From an uncultured Bacteroidales bacterium (GTDB lineage: Bacteria > Bacteroidota > Bacteroidia > Bacteroidales > Paludibacteraceae): a stretch of DNA of 54,129 bases. Position numbers and translations under genes: made by a program. Within the stretch, counting starts at the first letter, position 1; every line of letters starts with the position of its first letter. The notes beneath the pieces are model-generated. The model was not told where the DNA came from. It did no database searches and worked only from the letters and a program-made list of their open reading frames with translations. Location of the stretch: assembly GCA_937885465.1 (NCBI GenBank), contig CAKZZM010000054.1:1-54129 (forward strand), in the 5' to 3' direction. Positions 43,091 through 52,221 of the stretch are shown here, one piece after another.

Positions 43091-46000
43091 TTACTCCATC
43101 CGCTGTCCTGTCGCACTATATCGTGTGCCGTCAGGCATGAGGATGAAGAGATGTCCGTCTATCATCACTTTTGTCGGTTTCTGCTGCCCGCCGGTGGCAG
43201 AAGGCATACTCTCTTCGCCTGTGGCGGTGTCGGTTGCCATAGAACCTGCAGTCACCCTTACCACGCGGCAGCCTGCAATACGTGATGGCGAGACAGAGGC
43301 ATAGTCGTCAAGGTACTCAAGGACGAGATATGCACGGTTGCTGTACATCCAATCGGAGGTGTTGCTTAAAACAACCTGCTTCCACCCGTCAGTATGTAAT
43401 ACCCATGCACCTAACGGGACATAGACATAATCATTCTCGTCCTCTCCTATAAAGCCTTGCAGAGCATTGCCGTAACTTGCCGTCACTGCTGCTGTCGGGT
43501 CGCCTTCGCTACAGTACGGGAATCGGACGGTGTTCGTACTGAGGGAATTGAACAGGTAGCCGTGTCCTGCCAGCATAACATCAACAGGCTCATAATATAC
43601 ATCGTAGTATATGCTGCCCGGACACGTTCTGTAGGCTATCGGATAGTACACCTTGCTCACGCCTTCTGCATCCTCAACGTTTACATCGTATGGCAGACAT
43701 ATCGTACCCCACATATTGGGCATTACGTTGCGGCTATAAGTGTTCCATGTGCTGCATTCTTCGGGTTCTTCGGGTTTGGGTTCTACTGGTTCGGGCTCTA
43801 CGGGTTCGCAAGTCTGTAAAGTCAGGGTCAGGCGATAGATCGAGTCGCATCCATGGACAGAGTTATATAGTGTTTCGTAGGTATCAGGCTGAGTGAGTGT
43901 GATACCTTGCCACGTGTAGGTTTCTCCGTCACAGATTTTTGCGGTTTCAGTGACAAGAAAAGTCTCGCAGACATTGACATTCAAAGTAAGTTGCATAATA
44001 CTATCGCAGCCGTTAACAGTGGTGTACGAAGCCTTATACTTACCCCCTTCGGTTATTTCTCTACCTTCCCAAATATATGGCAAACTTTTGTCTGTAATAT
44101 CCACCTCATCTGTGTCAAGATAAGTGTCAGCGATGTAAAGATTTAGTGTGACGACGCTGTCGCAGCCGTGGATTGACTTGCTTTCATAGCGATATGTACC
44201 GAGCTCAGTGAGGCGCTCATCGCCGAACATGTAGTAGTCACCTTGGCAGATAGTTTTGTTCAATGTGATGTTGTACTTCGGATGATAGTGCAGGCGATAG
44301 GTTACCACCGAGTCGCAGCCGAATGACGACAGATACGTGCGTGTGATGGTCGTTTCACCCACACCACCTTCGAGTGGTGTCAGTCCGCCACCGTGGGCAT
44401 TGAACGCCTCTCCCTCACATAGGTCAACGTCAACGGTGGTGGCGATATCACGGCACACGTTGTCGCGTTTCCACGTCGGGACATCAACCCATTCGCCGAC
44501 AATATGCTCGTTCCATATCGGATGCTCCTCGTTGATATAATACGTCTCGGAAGTGTAGTACGGACGGTAATAAACCTCATCGAACGGATACTGCTGTAGG
44601 GCATCGGCTGCGAACTGATGATGCAGGTCGATGGTCGTCTGCATGTAGCCGTCCCTCACGGCGCATGGCGCAATGAAACTGCCGCCTATACCGTTGTCAT
44701 TCTGATACCATACCTCGAAACCTGCCAGAGCGTAATTAACGAGGTCAGCGTCCATATCCGGCAGGTTGGTCAGTGCCGCCACGGCGACGGTATATTGCGT
44801 GGTTTCTATTATCGGCAGGTTAGTGAAACTGATACTGTCGTAGAAGAACGCCTCGAAATGAGCACCATCGTAGTTGAGGGCATCTATTGTTATTCGCATG
44901 TCTCGTTCCTTGCGCCCGTTGTTCCATGTCGTGAACATATATCCGGGCTTGGGTTCCGCATGCAGCACCACAACTATGGAGTCGCAAGTCACCGTCTCCT
45001 CCGTCACACTAACGGTGCCTTTTGCCTCGTCAATGGAAGAGTAAGTATAGGTAAGGGAGCGACGCTCAATTACACGAGCAGAGTCAACGATATATCCATC
45101 TTGTACACCATTGTTCAAGGCGGCAATATAAGCATCCTTGGTACCACATGGAACATAAAATATACATGGGTTTTTAAGGAAACATCCATTGGTTTTTGCA
45201 ACTCCAATAGCTGTAGTGATATTAAACGCCGGAGGTGTAGCTCCTAAAAACTCCACACTCTCCATTGAAGAACAATAGCTAAATGCGTCACGTTCAACTC
45301 TCTCAAGTGAACTTGGCAAAACAATAGAATTTAAATCTTTACATCTATAGAAAGCTCTTTCTCCGATGCTAATCAAACTATCAGGAACAACAATGCTTGT
45401 CAACCCCGTCCTTGAGTCAAAAGCGTCATCATCTATACGAGTTATATCAGCAGGTATCACGGTATTGATACAACCATATTTCAATGTATTGGATTTGCTG
45501 CTGATGATTGCATTACAATCATTTCTACTATCATATACAATATTGTCAGAATCAACTTTTACCTTCTTCAATCTACTGCATCCGTTAAACACTTGAATAC
45601 CTATATACTTCACACTGCTCGGTATGGATATGGAATCCAATGGGGTTCCCCTAAAGGCATCAGAACATATATCCGTCACTCCATCAGGTATTTCCACATA
45701 TTTAAGTTTTGTGTCAGCCAATGCCCACTCACCTATAAGCGTCACGCTGTTAGGTATTACAACAGAGGTCAATGCATAACACGAATAAAAGGCATTATTC
45801 CCAATAGACGTTACGCCGTCACTTATTACAACAGACTCTATCAAACCTTTATACTCTTTCCATGGTCCACCATCATAACCATAGTTCCTCATCGCTCCCG
45901 TGCCGCTTATGGTCAGGACACCATCGCAAGAGAGATCCCAACGTAGGTTAGTACTGTCGCCTTCTGCGCCACAATAGCCGGAGGCTAACAACATCACATT

Positions 46001-49000
46001 CCATACGGCTTGCACAGTAGTGTTGGCTGTTATATTGTCAAAGTCTTTGTCCCATGAAAGCGAACGGCACTCAGGGATATCCACTTCGGGAACGGTTGCT
46101 GCACTGCCGTACTCAACCTCTTGTTGTCGTCCTAACATAGTAACGCCATCTGCATCATAAAAGACAACCGTGTATATATTCTTAGTTCTGTTATATGTCG
46201 CAGTGTAAGTTGCATCGCTTGTAACAGATACAAAATCTTTGTCCCAACCGGCAAAGGTGTACTTATATTGTTCATCAGAAGGTTTGGTCGGAGTAGGACC
46301 ATTATATGAGGGTACTACGCCATATCCGACTTGACTGCTTTGAAGCACGCTTCCGTCATCATTGGAAAAGGTTATTGTATATGTCGGGTTATTCGGAAGA
46401 GTCCGTACCAACCGAACAGAAAAACCATTGTAGAGAGCATACAAACCACGTTGAAAATTCACAACTGATGCGTCATAATAGAGACCATGTGCTGTTGTCG
46501 TACCATCCTGCGTAGATGTCCAATAACTACCGGCAATCCCTACATACGAATTTCGCGTACCCGCAGCCGGCAGGAATACCGCACCGGCAGTCTCCATCCT
46601 CTCCCACTGAGTGACTGTATAAGAGTTGTCTGCATAATGATTGATGCCATTCTCTGTATAGTAAGACTCGTTCCACGACAAACCATCCGCAACACCCGGA
46701 CTGAAAGACAGCCCTTGCGGTTTGTTCCAAGTATCCGGTAAGATGATTATACCATTCACACCGGCAACAGTTCCCAAGCCAAAAAGTTTATCATAATTTT
46801 CGCGACCATGCAACAGATATGCCCACTCGTCCTTAGATAATGTGTACCACATACCGGCCGTATTACCGCCATTACTGATTGCATTTGTTCCCCAATCTGT
46901 AAATGATAGGTAATCCTTATAATTTGATCTTACCTTTGTTGGAGCATTGCCGGTTCCCCACCCAAACATATCTATCCAACCATCGTAGTTACTGCCAACC
47001 TGACTATTTTGGCTCTTCACATCGTCTTGATATACTGTACCGTTGTTTCCATTACCGACATAATCCCACTGATGCTCGGCAAAACGCCATGTGTCGGAAC
47101 TTGCCTGATATTGTACATTGCCGGGAGAGAAAGTAACTTTTTTCGATGCGCTTACACTGAACGAACCTACCCCGCTGCTATGCTCGCTCGTACTACTGCC
47201 TACGGGAGTGAATATGGCTATGAGATTAATATCATTATCCATATTCAAGATTCGCGGATTATCAGTAACACCATCCGACCAACGGCGAAACAAATACAAG
47301 TCATTCGGCATTGCTGTAATTGTAACTTTAGTGCCATCATCGTAAGTACCGGCTACACCAAGCACTATACCCATATCAGAATCATTTACCGACAATGTTA
47401 GAGTATATTGAGCGGGAGGAGCAACATCAAACTCTGCTATAAAAGTGGTGTCTTGTGTAAGGGTTATCGTGCGCGGATTGTCGGTGTTGCCGCCTAACCA
47501 TTGCTTGAATATGTAGCCTTCGGCAGGTGTGGCAGAGATTTCTATTTCTGACATATAAGCATAGTCTCCGCTTCCGCTTACCGTACCCTTCAACTCATCT
47601 GAAGAAATCGCGGTTATCGTGTATATTATAGTTTCAAACTCTGCTGTCAGTGTAAGGTCATTGGTCAATGTCAACGTCCGAGGGTTGTAGGTGTTGCCGT
47701 CGGACCAACGGAGGAAACGATAACCCGTATGAGGCGTGGCACCTATAGTGACAGAAGCATCTTTGTCATACTCGCCGCCACCCGTCATAGAACCTTTGTC
47801 TGCATCAGCAAGCAGAGTGAGAGTATGCTTCTGAGGCAACTGATACGCAAAAATAGGATATCCCCCATTGAAATTGTAGTCATCCTTAACGAAAATGTCG
47901 TCTCCATCGTTGTTGAGAACCATTGGCATAGCATTTGACATCATTGTTTCTTCATTAAGAGCTGCTCCATAAGCACTTGCAGTCTCCGCCCCACAGGCAT
48001 CAAGATAATAGTTATTGGAATAATCATTGATGACATCCACACTCAACCCATCAACCTTTTGTCCGGTAAGAAGTCCCGCGTAATAACAGTTTTGTACTTT
48101 AAGGTTAAATGTAGCAATCTTGTCTCCCAATACTCCCCCGGCATAATGATAATAAACAGTCGTGGTGTTCAAACTGCCGCCCGAACTGCTATCGGTTTCG
48201 GTCCCTACAGGGATAGTCCCCGATATAACACTGGGGAAACTGATACCGGGAATAGATGGTATCTTTCGTCTTGGGGCATTATTTTGAACAACAGTCGAAG
48301 ATGGTACCGTAATATTACACTTGGAATAACAGGATAAAATGTTGTTGTCAGCAGAGCTTATTGCATAACTACTGCCCAACACCCCTCCGGCATTGGTTGT
48401 TACACGGGTGTATGTTCCTGTGTTGGTAACAATAATATCTCCTGAATTGCTACATTGTGCCATGCTCATTGCAACAGACACTGCGGCACCATCATTGATT
48501 TTACCAACCACACCACCTGCACTGATTATGGAGTTATAATAAAAGACCTGTGTCGTGCCTATTCTGCCGGTTGTACTCCTTCTACTGGTTGCAGAATAAG
48601 TCGAACCTGTTGTCATGGCAGCATATCCGTTGTGATTGTGCTTGATATCTGCATTGATGGCACCTTTGTTATATGATTTATCAAGCTGTATGTCCAATGA
48701 TGTCATGCCCATCAAGCCGCCTATGGCAGATTCGTCTGATTTCGAGTTATCAGAAGAAATAACATTCATTGCAAGAGCACCTTCATTTATCGTTTCGGTC
48801 ATATACAAAGTTGCGCCAACTTTGTTGTAACCAACGATACCGCCTACTGCCGCGTTTTGGTTGGTTACATTAAGAGTGACATCTGATAAGTTGACACACT
48901 GTAGGATATTTGCTCCGTTTTCGACATACCCAATCATACCACCACAATAAACACCATTGACAGACACTGTTCCGTCTGTGGTGATATTGCTAAACGTACA

Positions 49001-49480
49001 CCCCTTTGCATAAGCAGCCAGTACGGCTGAATATGTTACTGTTGTTGAACTGCCGAAATACAACACGTCCTCCACTTTAAGTTTCTCTATAGTCGCCCCC
49101 TCAATATAACCGAACAAGGCGCAATACTGAGTACTCATGCAGTTCATAAGTACGTGGCTTATCGTATGACCATCACCGTCAAAATGTCCTTTGAATGGGT
49201 GAGAGTCATCCTTGCCGATAGGGGTAATCACTCGCGAAGAAGTTCCGTCCATATCAAAATCTTCGGTTAAGCGAAACCATTTGTCGGCGTAAGTTGTGCT
49301 GTTGGCAACGTTTTTCGACAACTGCGATAAGTGTTCCGGCTTCTCTAAAAGGTAAGGAGAAGCCTGTGTCCCGTCACCGTTTGACCACAATGTTGATGTC
49401 CCGTTCCAAATAAGAGCGGCATCAATAGATACTATGCCGGAAAATAATGCAATGAAAATGGAAAAGATTTGTTTTCTCAT
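43091..49480 (-). CDS. Giant exported repeat protein (GLUG, InlB-type, BspA-like LRR)
   Basis: A 2129-residue protein with a signal peptide (MRKQIFSIFIALFSGIVSIDA). In order: a GLUG-like region (about 23-560); three InlB-type beta repeats of about 70 residues ending W-x-x-G-x-x-x-N-P-R-x-L/I (about 570-790); a FISUMP/DUF1566-like domain (about 800-1090; YWTSTQDG, FSVRLVR); two Listeria-Bacteroides repeats (about 1095-1240); a BspA-like leucine-rich segment (IGNNAFYSC, IGERAFYRC; about 1270-1500); four GCDSxxxLxL repeats (about 1710-1960); a Pro/Glu hinge; and a C-terminal domain ending YSATGQRME. Probably surface-exposed or secreted. A T9SS-like tail is possible but not proven. The 5' leader is about 390 nt. 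Confidence 0.88.
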   Translation of the reverse strand: MRKQIFSIFIALFSGIVSIDAALIWNGTSTLWSNGDGTQASPYLLEKPEHLSQLSKNVANSTTYADKWFRLTEDFDMDGTSSRVITPIGKDDSHPFKGHFDGDGHTISHVLMNCMSTQYCALFGYIEGATIEKLKVEDVLYFGSSTTVTYSAVLAAYAKGCTFSNITTDGTVSVNGVYCGGMIGYVENGANILQCVNLSDVTLNVTNQNAAVGGIVGYNKVGATLYMTETINEGALAMNVISSDNSKSDESAIGGLMGMTSLDIQLDKSYNKGAINADIKHNHNGYAAMTTGSTYSATSRRSTTGRIGTTQVFYYNSIISAGGVVGKINDGAAVSVAMSMAQCSNSGDIIVTNTGTYTRVTTNAGGVLGSSYAISSADNNILSCYSKCNITVPSSTVVQNNAPRRKIPSIPGISFPSVISGTIPVGTETDSSSGGSLNTTTVYYHYAGGVLGDKIATFNLKVQNCYYAGLLTGQKVDGLSVDVINDYSNNYYLDACGAETASAYGAALNEETMMSNAMPMVLNNDGDDIFVKDDYNFNGGYPIFAYQLPQKHTLTLLADADKGSMTGGGEYDKDASVTIGATPHTGYRFLRWSDGNTYNPRTLTLTNDLTLTAEFETIIYTITAISSDELKGTVSGSGDYAYMSEIEISATPAEGYIFKQWLGGNTDNPRTITLTQDTTFIAEFDVAPPAQYTLTLSVNDSDMGIVLGVAGTYDDGTKVTITAMPNDLYLFRRWSDGVTDNPRILNMDNDINLIAIFTPVGSSTSEHSSGVGSFSVSASKKVTFSPGNVQYQASSDTWRFAEHQWDYVGNGNNGTVYQDDVKSQNSQVGSNYDGWIDMFGWGTGNAPTKVRSNYKDYLSFTDWGTNAISNGGNTAGMWYTLSKDEWAYLLHGRENYDKLFGLGTVAGVNGIIILPDTWNKPQGLSFSPGVADGLSWNESYYTENGINHYADNSYTVTQWERMETAGAVFLPAAGTRNSYVGIAGSYWTSTQDGTTTAHGLYYDASVVNFQRGLYALYNGFSVRLVRTLPNNPTYTITFSNDDGSVLQSSQVGYGVVPSYNGPTPTKPSDEQYKYTFAGWDKDFVSVTSDATYTATYNRTKNIYTVVFYDADGVTMLGRQQEVEYGSAATVPEVDIPECRSLSWDKDFDNITANTTVQAVWNVMLLASGYCGAEGDSTNLRWDLSCDGVLTISGTGAMRNYGYDGGPWKEYKGLIESVVISDGVTSIGNNAFYSCYALTSVVIPNSVTLIGEWALADTKLKYVEIPDGVTDICSDAFRGTPLDSISIPSSVKYIGIQVFNGCSRLKKVKVDSDNIVYDSRNDCNAIISSKSNTLKYGCINTVIPADITRIDDDAFDSRTGLTSIVVPDSLISIGERAFYRCKDLNSIVLPSSLERVERDAFSYCSSMESVEFLGATPPAFNITTAIGVAKTNGCFLKNPCIFYVPCGTKDAYIAALNNGVQDGYIVDSARVIERRSLTYTYSSIDEAKGTVSVTEETVTCDSIVVVLHAEPKPGYMFTTWNNGRKERDMRITIDALNYDGAHFEAFFYDSISFTNLPIIETTQYTVAVAALTNLPDMDADLVNYALAGFEVWYQNDNGIGGSFIAPCAVRDGYMQTTIDLHHQFAADALQQYPFDEVYYRPYYTSETYYINEEHPIWNEHIVGEWVDVPTWKRDNVCRDIATTVDVDLCEGEAFNAHGGGLTPLEGGVGETTITRTYLSSFGCDSVVTYRLHYHPKYNITLNKTICQGDYYMFGDERLTELGTYRYESKSIHGCDSVVTLNLYIADTYLDTDEVDITDKSLPYIWEGREITEGGKYKASYTTVNGCDSIMQLTLNVNVCETFLVTETAKICDGETYTWQGITLTQPDTYETLYNSVHGCDSIYRLTLTLQTCEPVEPEPVEPKPEEPEECSTWNTYSRNVMPNMWGTICLPYDVNVEDAEGVSKVYYPIAYRTCPGSIYYDVYYEPVDVMLAGHGYLFNSLSTNTVRFPYCSEGDPTAAVTASYGNALQGFIGEDENDYVYVPLGAWVLHTDGWKQVVLSNTSDWMYSNRAYLVLEYLDDYASVSPSRIAGCRVVRVTAGSMATDTATGEESMPSATGGQQKPTKVMIDGHLFILMPDGTRYSATGQRME

Positions 49481-49559
49481 ACCTGTACTATTTTGAATCT
49501 GATATAATATTATGACTTTCTCTGAAAGTTATTTATCTTTGGTAAGCGGCTTATAGGCA

Positions 49560-49747
49560 CACGAAAAAAGCGTGAAACTTTTATTTCGCATCATTTGATT
49601 TTCTGAGGTCCTGAACTACCTTACAATCCAAATTATGCACAAAAGCCCACGCTGTTAACGAGGGCGTCATTAGGCTTTTGCTTGGATTGTAATTGTTTTC
49701 TTGAAATTGTTCAGGTTTCAGAAAATCAAGTTCGGCTTATAACGCTT
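49560..49747 (-). ncRNA. Structured leader element, copy 1
   Basis: Read on the minus strand, nested pairings are AAGCGT/ACGCTT (ends), TTGATTTTCTGA/TCAGAAAATCAA (49729-49718 with 49606-49595), CCTGAAC/GTTCAGG, TTACAATCCAA/TTGGATTGTAA and CAAAAGCC/GGCTTTTG, closing on a loop of about 25 nt. The 3' end is ACGCTTTTTT. Copy 2 (53451-53638) has the same layout with different paired bases. It lies in the 5' leader of the giant gene, ending about 80 nt before its ATG. Confidence 0.65.
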
Positions 49748-49872
49748 AATTTAATATGTCTGTGCTGCACCGCTGTGCTGCGGAGGGGGAAGGCTATTCT
49801 ATATTTCTTATTAGAATAATTGTATCATGACGAGTATTCCGCCGGTCGGCAATATTAATCACATATTCGTTG

Positions 49873-49904
49873 CAAAGATAATATAAATATTTTGATTATG
49901 CAAG
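49873..49904 (-). promoter_or_regulatory. Promoter of the giant repeat protein gene
   Basis: On the minus strand TATCTTTG (49880-49873) lies 20 nt after CTTG (49904-49901). No other good promoter was seen between here and the start at 49480, so the transcript should include the structured element. Confidence 0.6.
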
Positions 49905-50044
49905 ATTGTTTTGTAAAAATCAGGGCAACCGCATCAAAATAATTGACATTATGACGCGAATTGGGTTATTAGACGCAACTATTCCCTATTCGCGGCAATG
50001 CGGCAAATACACAGTATAAATAATTGAATTTTATTGAATTAACT

Positions 50045-50076
50045 ATTGCGTAGATGATAAAAATATGGTATCTTTG
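50045..50076 (+). promoter_or_regulatory. Promoter of the ISAs1-type transposase remnant
   Basis: ATTG at 50045-50048 and TATCTTTG at 50069-50076, 20 nt apart. Confidence 0.55.
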
Positions 50077-50144
50077 TGGCATATGGGACGTGGACGGCTC
50101 GTCCGCGAAATGGGACATTAACCAACCACTAAAATGATGTTATT

Positions 50145-50273
50145 ATGTTACCAAAGATTTTTGAAAGTATTGCAGACCATCGTGTCTCGGGTCAATGCAC
50201 GTATGTGCTTAATGAATTGCTCACTATTTCTAATAAAACTAAACTTTCCCACTTATATTGCCGCAAATTTTAA
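50145..50273 (+). pseudogene. N-terminal stump of an ISAs1-family transposase
   Basis: The first 30 codons (MLPKIFESIADHRVSGQCTY, then VLNELLTIS) resemble the N-terminal associated domain of ISAs1/H-repeat DDE transposases, where D-x-R-V and LLxIA are typical. After that the sequence changes abruptly and the frame ends at TAA 50271-50273. The break coincides with the left arm of the inverted repeat at 50238-50415. The transposase catalytic domain is absent. Confidence 0.65.
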
Positions 50274-50415
50274 TTTTTGGATAATTTGAGTTAATTTTTG
50301 ACCCAAATATCAAAAAACAAAGTTTTTTTAGCCCAATTGTCTAATTCACCGACAAATAAAGGTAGAGACGGTGTTTTTCACCGTCTCTTGATTCTCTGAT
50401 GTGGGAAACTTTAGT
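50238..50415. mobile_element. 178-bp inverted-repeat element (MITE-like)
   Basis: ACTAAACTTTCCCAC at 50238-50252 is mirrored by GTGGGAAACTTTAGT at 50401-50415, with one mismatch. The inside is AT-rich and contains a perfect 10-bp hairpin. It separates the transposase stump from the Fic stump. Being non-coding with terminal inverted repeats it looks like a small non-autonomous element. Confidence 0.5.
50364..50388. terminator. Hairpin AGAGACGGTG/CACCGTCTCT
   Basis: A perfect 10-bp stem with a T5 loop (A5 on the minus strand), inside the inverted-repeat element and just past the Fic remnant. The flanking T/A tracts are short, so terminator strength is uncertain. Confidence 0.5.
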
Positions 50416-50555
50416 AATTTAGTATCAATTCGTAGTTAGTGCTTCTGCCTGCTTCGTCCGTCTTGCGCAGGATGCCCTTTTCTACCAAGTCCCGGATGTC
50501 GCGCAGGGCGGTGGCTTGTGAGGTATGGTTCATCTTTGCCCACTTACCTGTTACA
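50411..50555 (-). pseudogene. C-terminal stump of a Fic-family protein
   Basis: The minus strand codes KWAKMNHTSQATALRDIRDL, then VEKGILRKTDEAGRSTNYEL and ILNY with stop TAA at 50413-50411. This is the typical C-terminal winged-helix of Bacteroidales Fic proteins (K-x-S/T-x-A-T-A-x-R-D, then GRST-x-Y-x-L). The Fic domain itself is absent; upstream coding is taken over by the rhodanese gene, whose stop lies at the joint (50553-50551). It is a remnant. Confidence 0.7.
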
Positions 50556-50940
50556 ATCTGTTGTGTATGTCTACCTGCACTGCCTTTCCCTCTGCCTGCC
50601 AAGCCTCAATACCGCCTTGCAATTCCACGATATTCTTGTATCCCATTCGGTATAATTTTCCTGCTGCAGCGTGACTGCGGCGTCCTGCTTTGCAGTATAT
50701 AGCAATGGTTTTAGATCGTTCCAATATTGCTGCATCGTCGGCAAAAGAATCGTTTTTCCAGTTGATATTCATTGCCCCCACGATGTGTCCTCGTTCGAAT
50801 TCTTCGGGCGTACGCACATCAACCAACTGCACATCGGGTTCGGCGATGACCTGTTCAAACTCATCCGGTATTAAAGTCGGAAACTTCGGCGCACATGCTG
50901 CGAACAGCATTGTGCTAACTGCTATAAATAACGTTCTCAT
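50551..50940 (-). CDS. Rhodanese-like lipoprotein
   Basis: A 129-residue protein with a lipoprotein signal (MRTLFIAVSTMLFAACAPK, cysteine 16). The single rhodanese domain shows LVDVRTPEEFERGHI (about 39-53), AIYCKAGRRSHAAA (about 80-93; catalytic Cys in the loop) and GGIEAWQAEGK (about 108-118). Possible sulfur-transfer or redox role in the periplasm. Its last residues (VDIHNRL) border the Fic stump, so the natural C-terminus may have been altered. Next on the same strand is ybaK, 16 nt away. Confidence 0.85.
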   Translation of the reverse strand: MRTLFIAVSTMLFAACAPKFPTLIPDEFEQVIAEPDVQLVDVRTPEEFERGHIVGAMNINWKNDSFADDAAILERSKTIAIYCKAGRRSHAAAGKLYRMGYKNIVELQGGIEAWQAEGKAVQVDIHNRL

Positions 50941-50956
50941 AAATAATTGTTATCGT

Positions 50957-51436
50957 TCAGGTCAAATCGCTAATGATTAATGGCACATAGCTGATTAGGT
51001 CTTGCGGAGTGAGGCGGAGCTGCATACCACGCTGACCAGCAGATATGTATATCTTCTCATTCAGAAGGCAGGTCTCGTCAATGTATGTCGGGAATACCTT
51101 TTTCATCCCTATCGGGCTGCAACCGCCGCGAATGTAGCCGGTGAGCGGTTGCAGCTCTTTCTGCGGAATGGGTTTGCAGGACTTGTTGCCGCTGGCTCGT
51201 GCCGCTTTCTTCAAGTCCACTTCACAAGCCCCCGGAATGACGCAAACAAAATGCTTTACCTTGTCGCCCTCTAACACAATGGTCTTGAAGACAGCATCCA
51301 CGTCTTCTCCCAACTGCTGAGCGACATGCGTGGCACTGAGGTCAGACTCGTCCACCTCGTACTCAATCAACTCATACGCGATTCCTGCCGCATCTAACAA
51401 TCGGCACACATTTGTTTTCTGTATCTTCTGTGCCAT
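50957..51436 (-). CDS. ybaK: Cys-tRNA(Pro) deacylase YbaK/EbsC family
   Basis: A 159-residue trans-editing protein removing cysteine from mischarged tRNA-Pro. Conserved blocks: FKTIVLEGDKVKHFVCVIPG (about 50-69), the lysine in DLKKAARASG (about 74-83), TGYIRGGCSPIGMKK (about 99-113) and IYISAGQRGMQLRL (about 129-142). It is the first gene of a pair with the rhodanese gene. Two repeat copies lie directly upstream (51472-51517). Confidence 0.9.
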   Translation of the reverse strand: MAQKIQKTNVCRLLDAAGIAYELIEYEVDESDLSATHVAQQLGEDVDAVFKTIVLEGDKVKHFVCVIPGACEVDLKKAARASGNKSCKPIPQKELQPLTGYIRGGCSPIGMKKVFPTYIDETCLLNEKIYISAGQRGMQLRLTPQDLISYVPLIISDLT

Positions 51437-51471
51437 ATTCTAACGGATTTAGTTTGTAGTTTCACATCTAT

Positions 51472-51517
51472 GAACGTTCGGAGACGTTCTCCACTACCAG
51501 AACGTTCGGAGACGTTC
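51472..51517 (-). repeat. Palindromic repeat copies 5 and 6 (tandem, 28-bp period)
   Basis: GAACGTTCGGAGACGTTC at 51472-51489 and 51500-51517. The orientation is opposite to copies 1-4, and the 28-bp period is the same. Confidence 0.9.
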
Positions 51518-51568
51518 TCCACTACCAAATAAGGAAAAGAAGTGAATTGGATTGTGTACATCTAATAT

Positions 51569-52030
51569 TTATTCATTTATTTTCAAAACTCGCATTGCGT
51601 CTGCCAAAATCTTGTCGTGGTCGAAAGCAAGTTTTGGGAGGTTATTCAGCGGCCACCATTTGGCGGCAGCGGCATCGTCTGCGGCGGTAGCTTCCGTCAT
51701 AGTCGTCATAGCTGAATATGCAGCCGTGATGACACGCCCACGCGGATCACGCTCCACATCAGAGTAAATACCCACCAACTGCATACCTGTCAGTACGATG
51801 CCGGTCTCTTCCTCTAATTCGCGTTCGGCACAACGAGCCACCGTCTCATCCATATTGAGGAACCCGCCCGGAAATGCCCAGCATCCCTTATATGGGTCGT
51901 TACCACGTTGAATAAGTAGCACAAATGTTTGTCCTTCATTCTCCGCAAAGAGTACGGCATCTGCCGTCACCGATGCTCGCGGCCAACGATAGGCATACAG
52001 CCCGTCTGATGTCCTTATGTAGTCTATCAT
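51569..52030 (-). CDS. Nudix hydrolase
   Basis: A Nudix-family pyrophosphohydrolase of 153 residues from ATG 52030 (175 from GTG 52096). The Nudix box reads GGFLNMDETVARCAERELEEETGI (24 residues, given here as GGFLNMDETV and RELEEETGI), about residues 52-75, with the ExxEE metal site intact. FVLLIQRGNDPYKGCWAFPG precedes it. ATG 52030 is preferred because GTG 52096 lies only 5 nt from repeat copy 7; the longer form remains possible. Substrate unknown: NADH, (d)NTP or ADP-ribose type. Confidence 0.85.
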   Translation of the reverse strand: MIDYIRTSDGLYAYRWPRASVTADAVLFAENEGQTFVLLIQRGNDPYKGCWAFPGGFLNMDETVARCAERELEEETGIVLTGMQLVGIYSDVERDPRGRVITAAYSAMTTMTEATAADDAAAAKWWPLNNLPKLAFDHDKILADAMRVLKINE

Positions 52031-52101
52031 GCTAACTTTGTTTTCGGCTTGGATGTTCAAGAATTCATCCGTCGAATTGAGAATTTGTAATTCCACTGCC
52101 A

Positions 52102-52119
52102 GAACGTTCGGAGACGTTC
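52102..52119 (-). repeat. Palindromic repeat copy 7
   Basis: GAACGTTCGGAGACGTTC, directly upstream of the Nudix gene. Confidence 0.9.
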
Positions 52120-52221
52120 TCTACTATTTGTTTGGACATAACGTCAGGAAATACTGAGTCATCACCACTAAGTTATGTAAATGTTCGCATTGCCCAAAGA
52201 AAAAGCCCAATAGCATAGCGT

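Noticed and set aside
43065..48830. Plus-strand open frames opposite the giant repeat protein
   Set aside because: They mirror the repeats on the coding strand; no start signals or family motifs.
49595..49729. Integron attC site suggested by a long imperfect palindrome
   Set aside because: No GTTRRRY/RYYYAAC core pairs at the ends, no integrase in the window, and the element lies in a leader rather than between cassettes.
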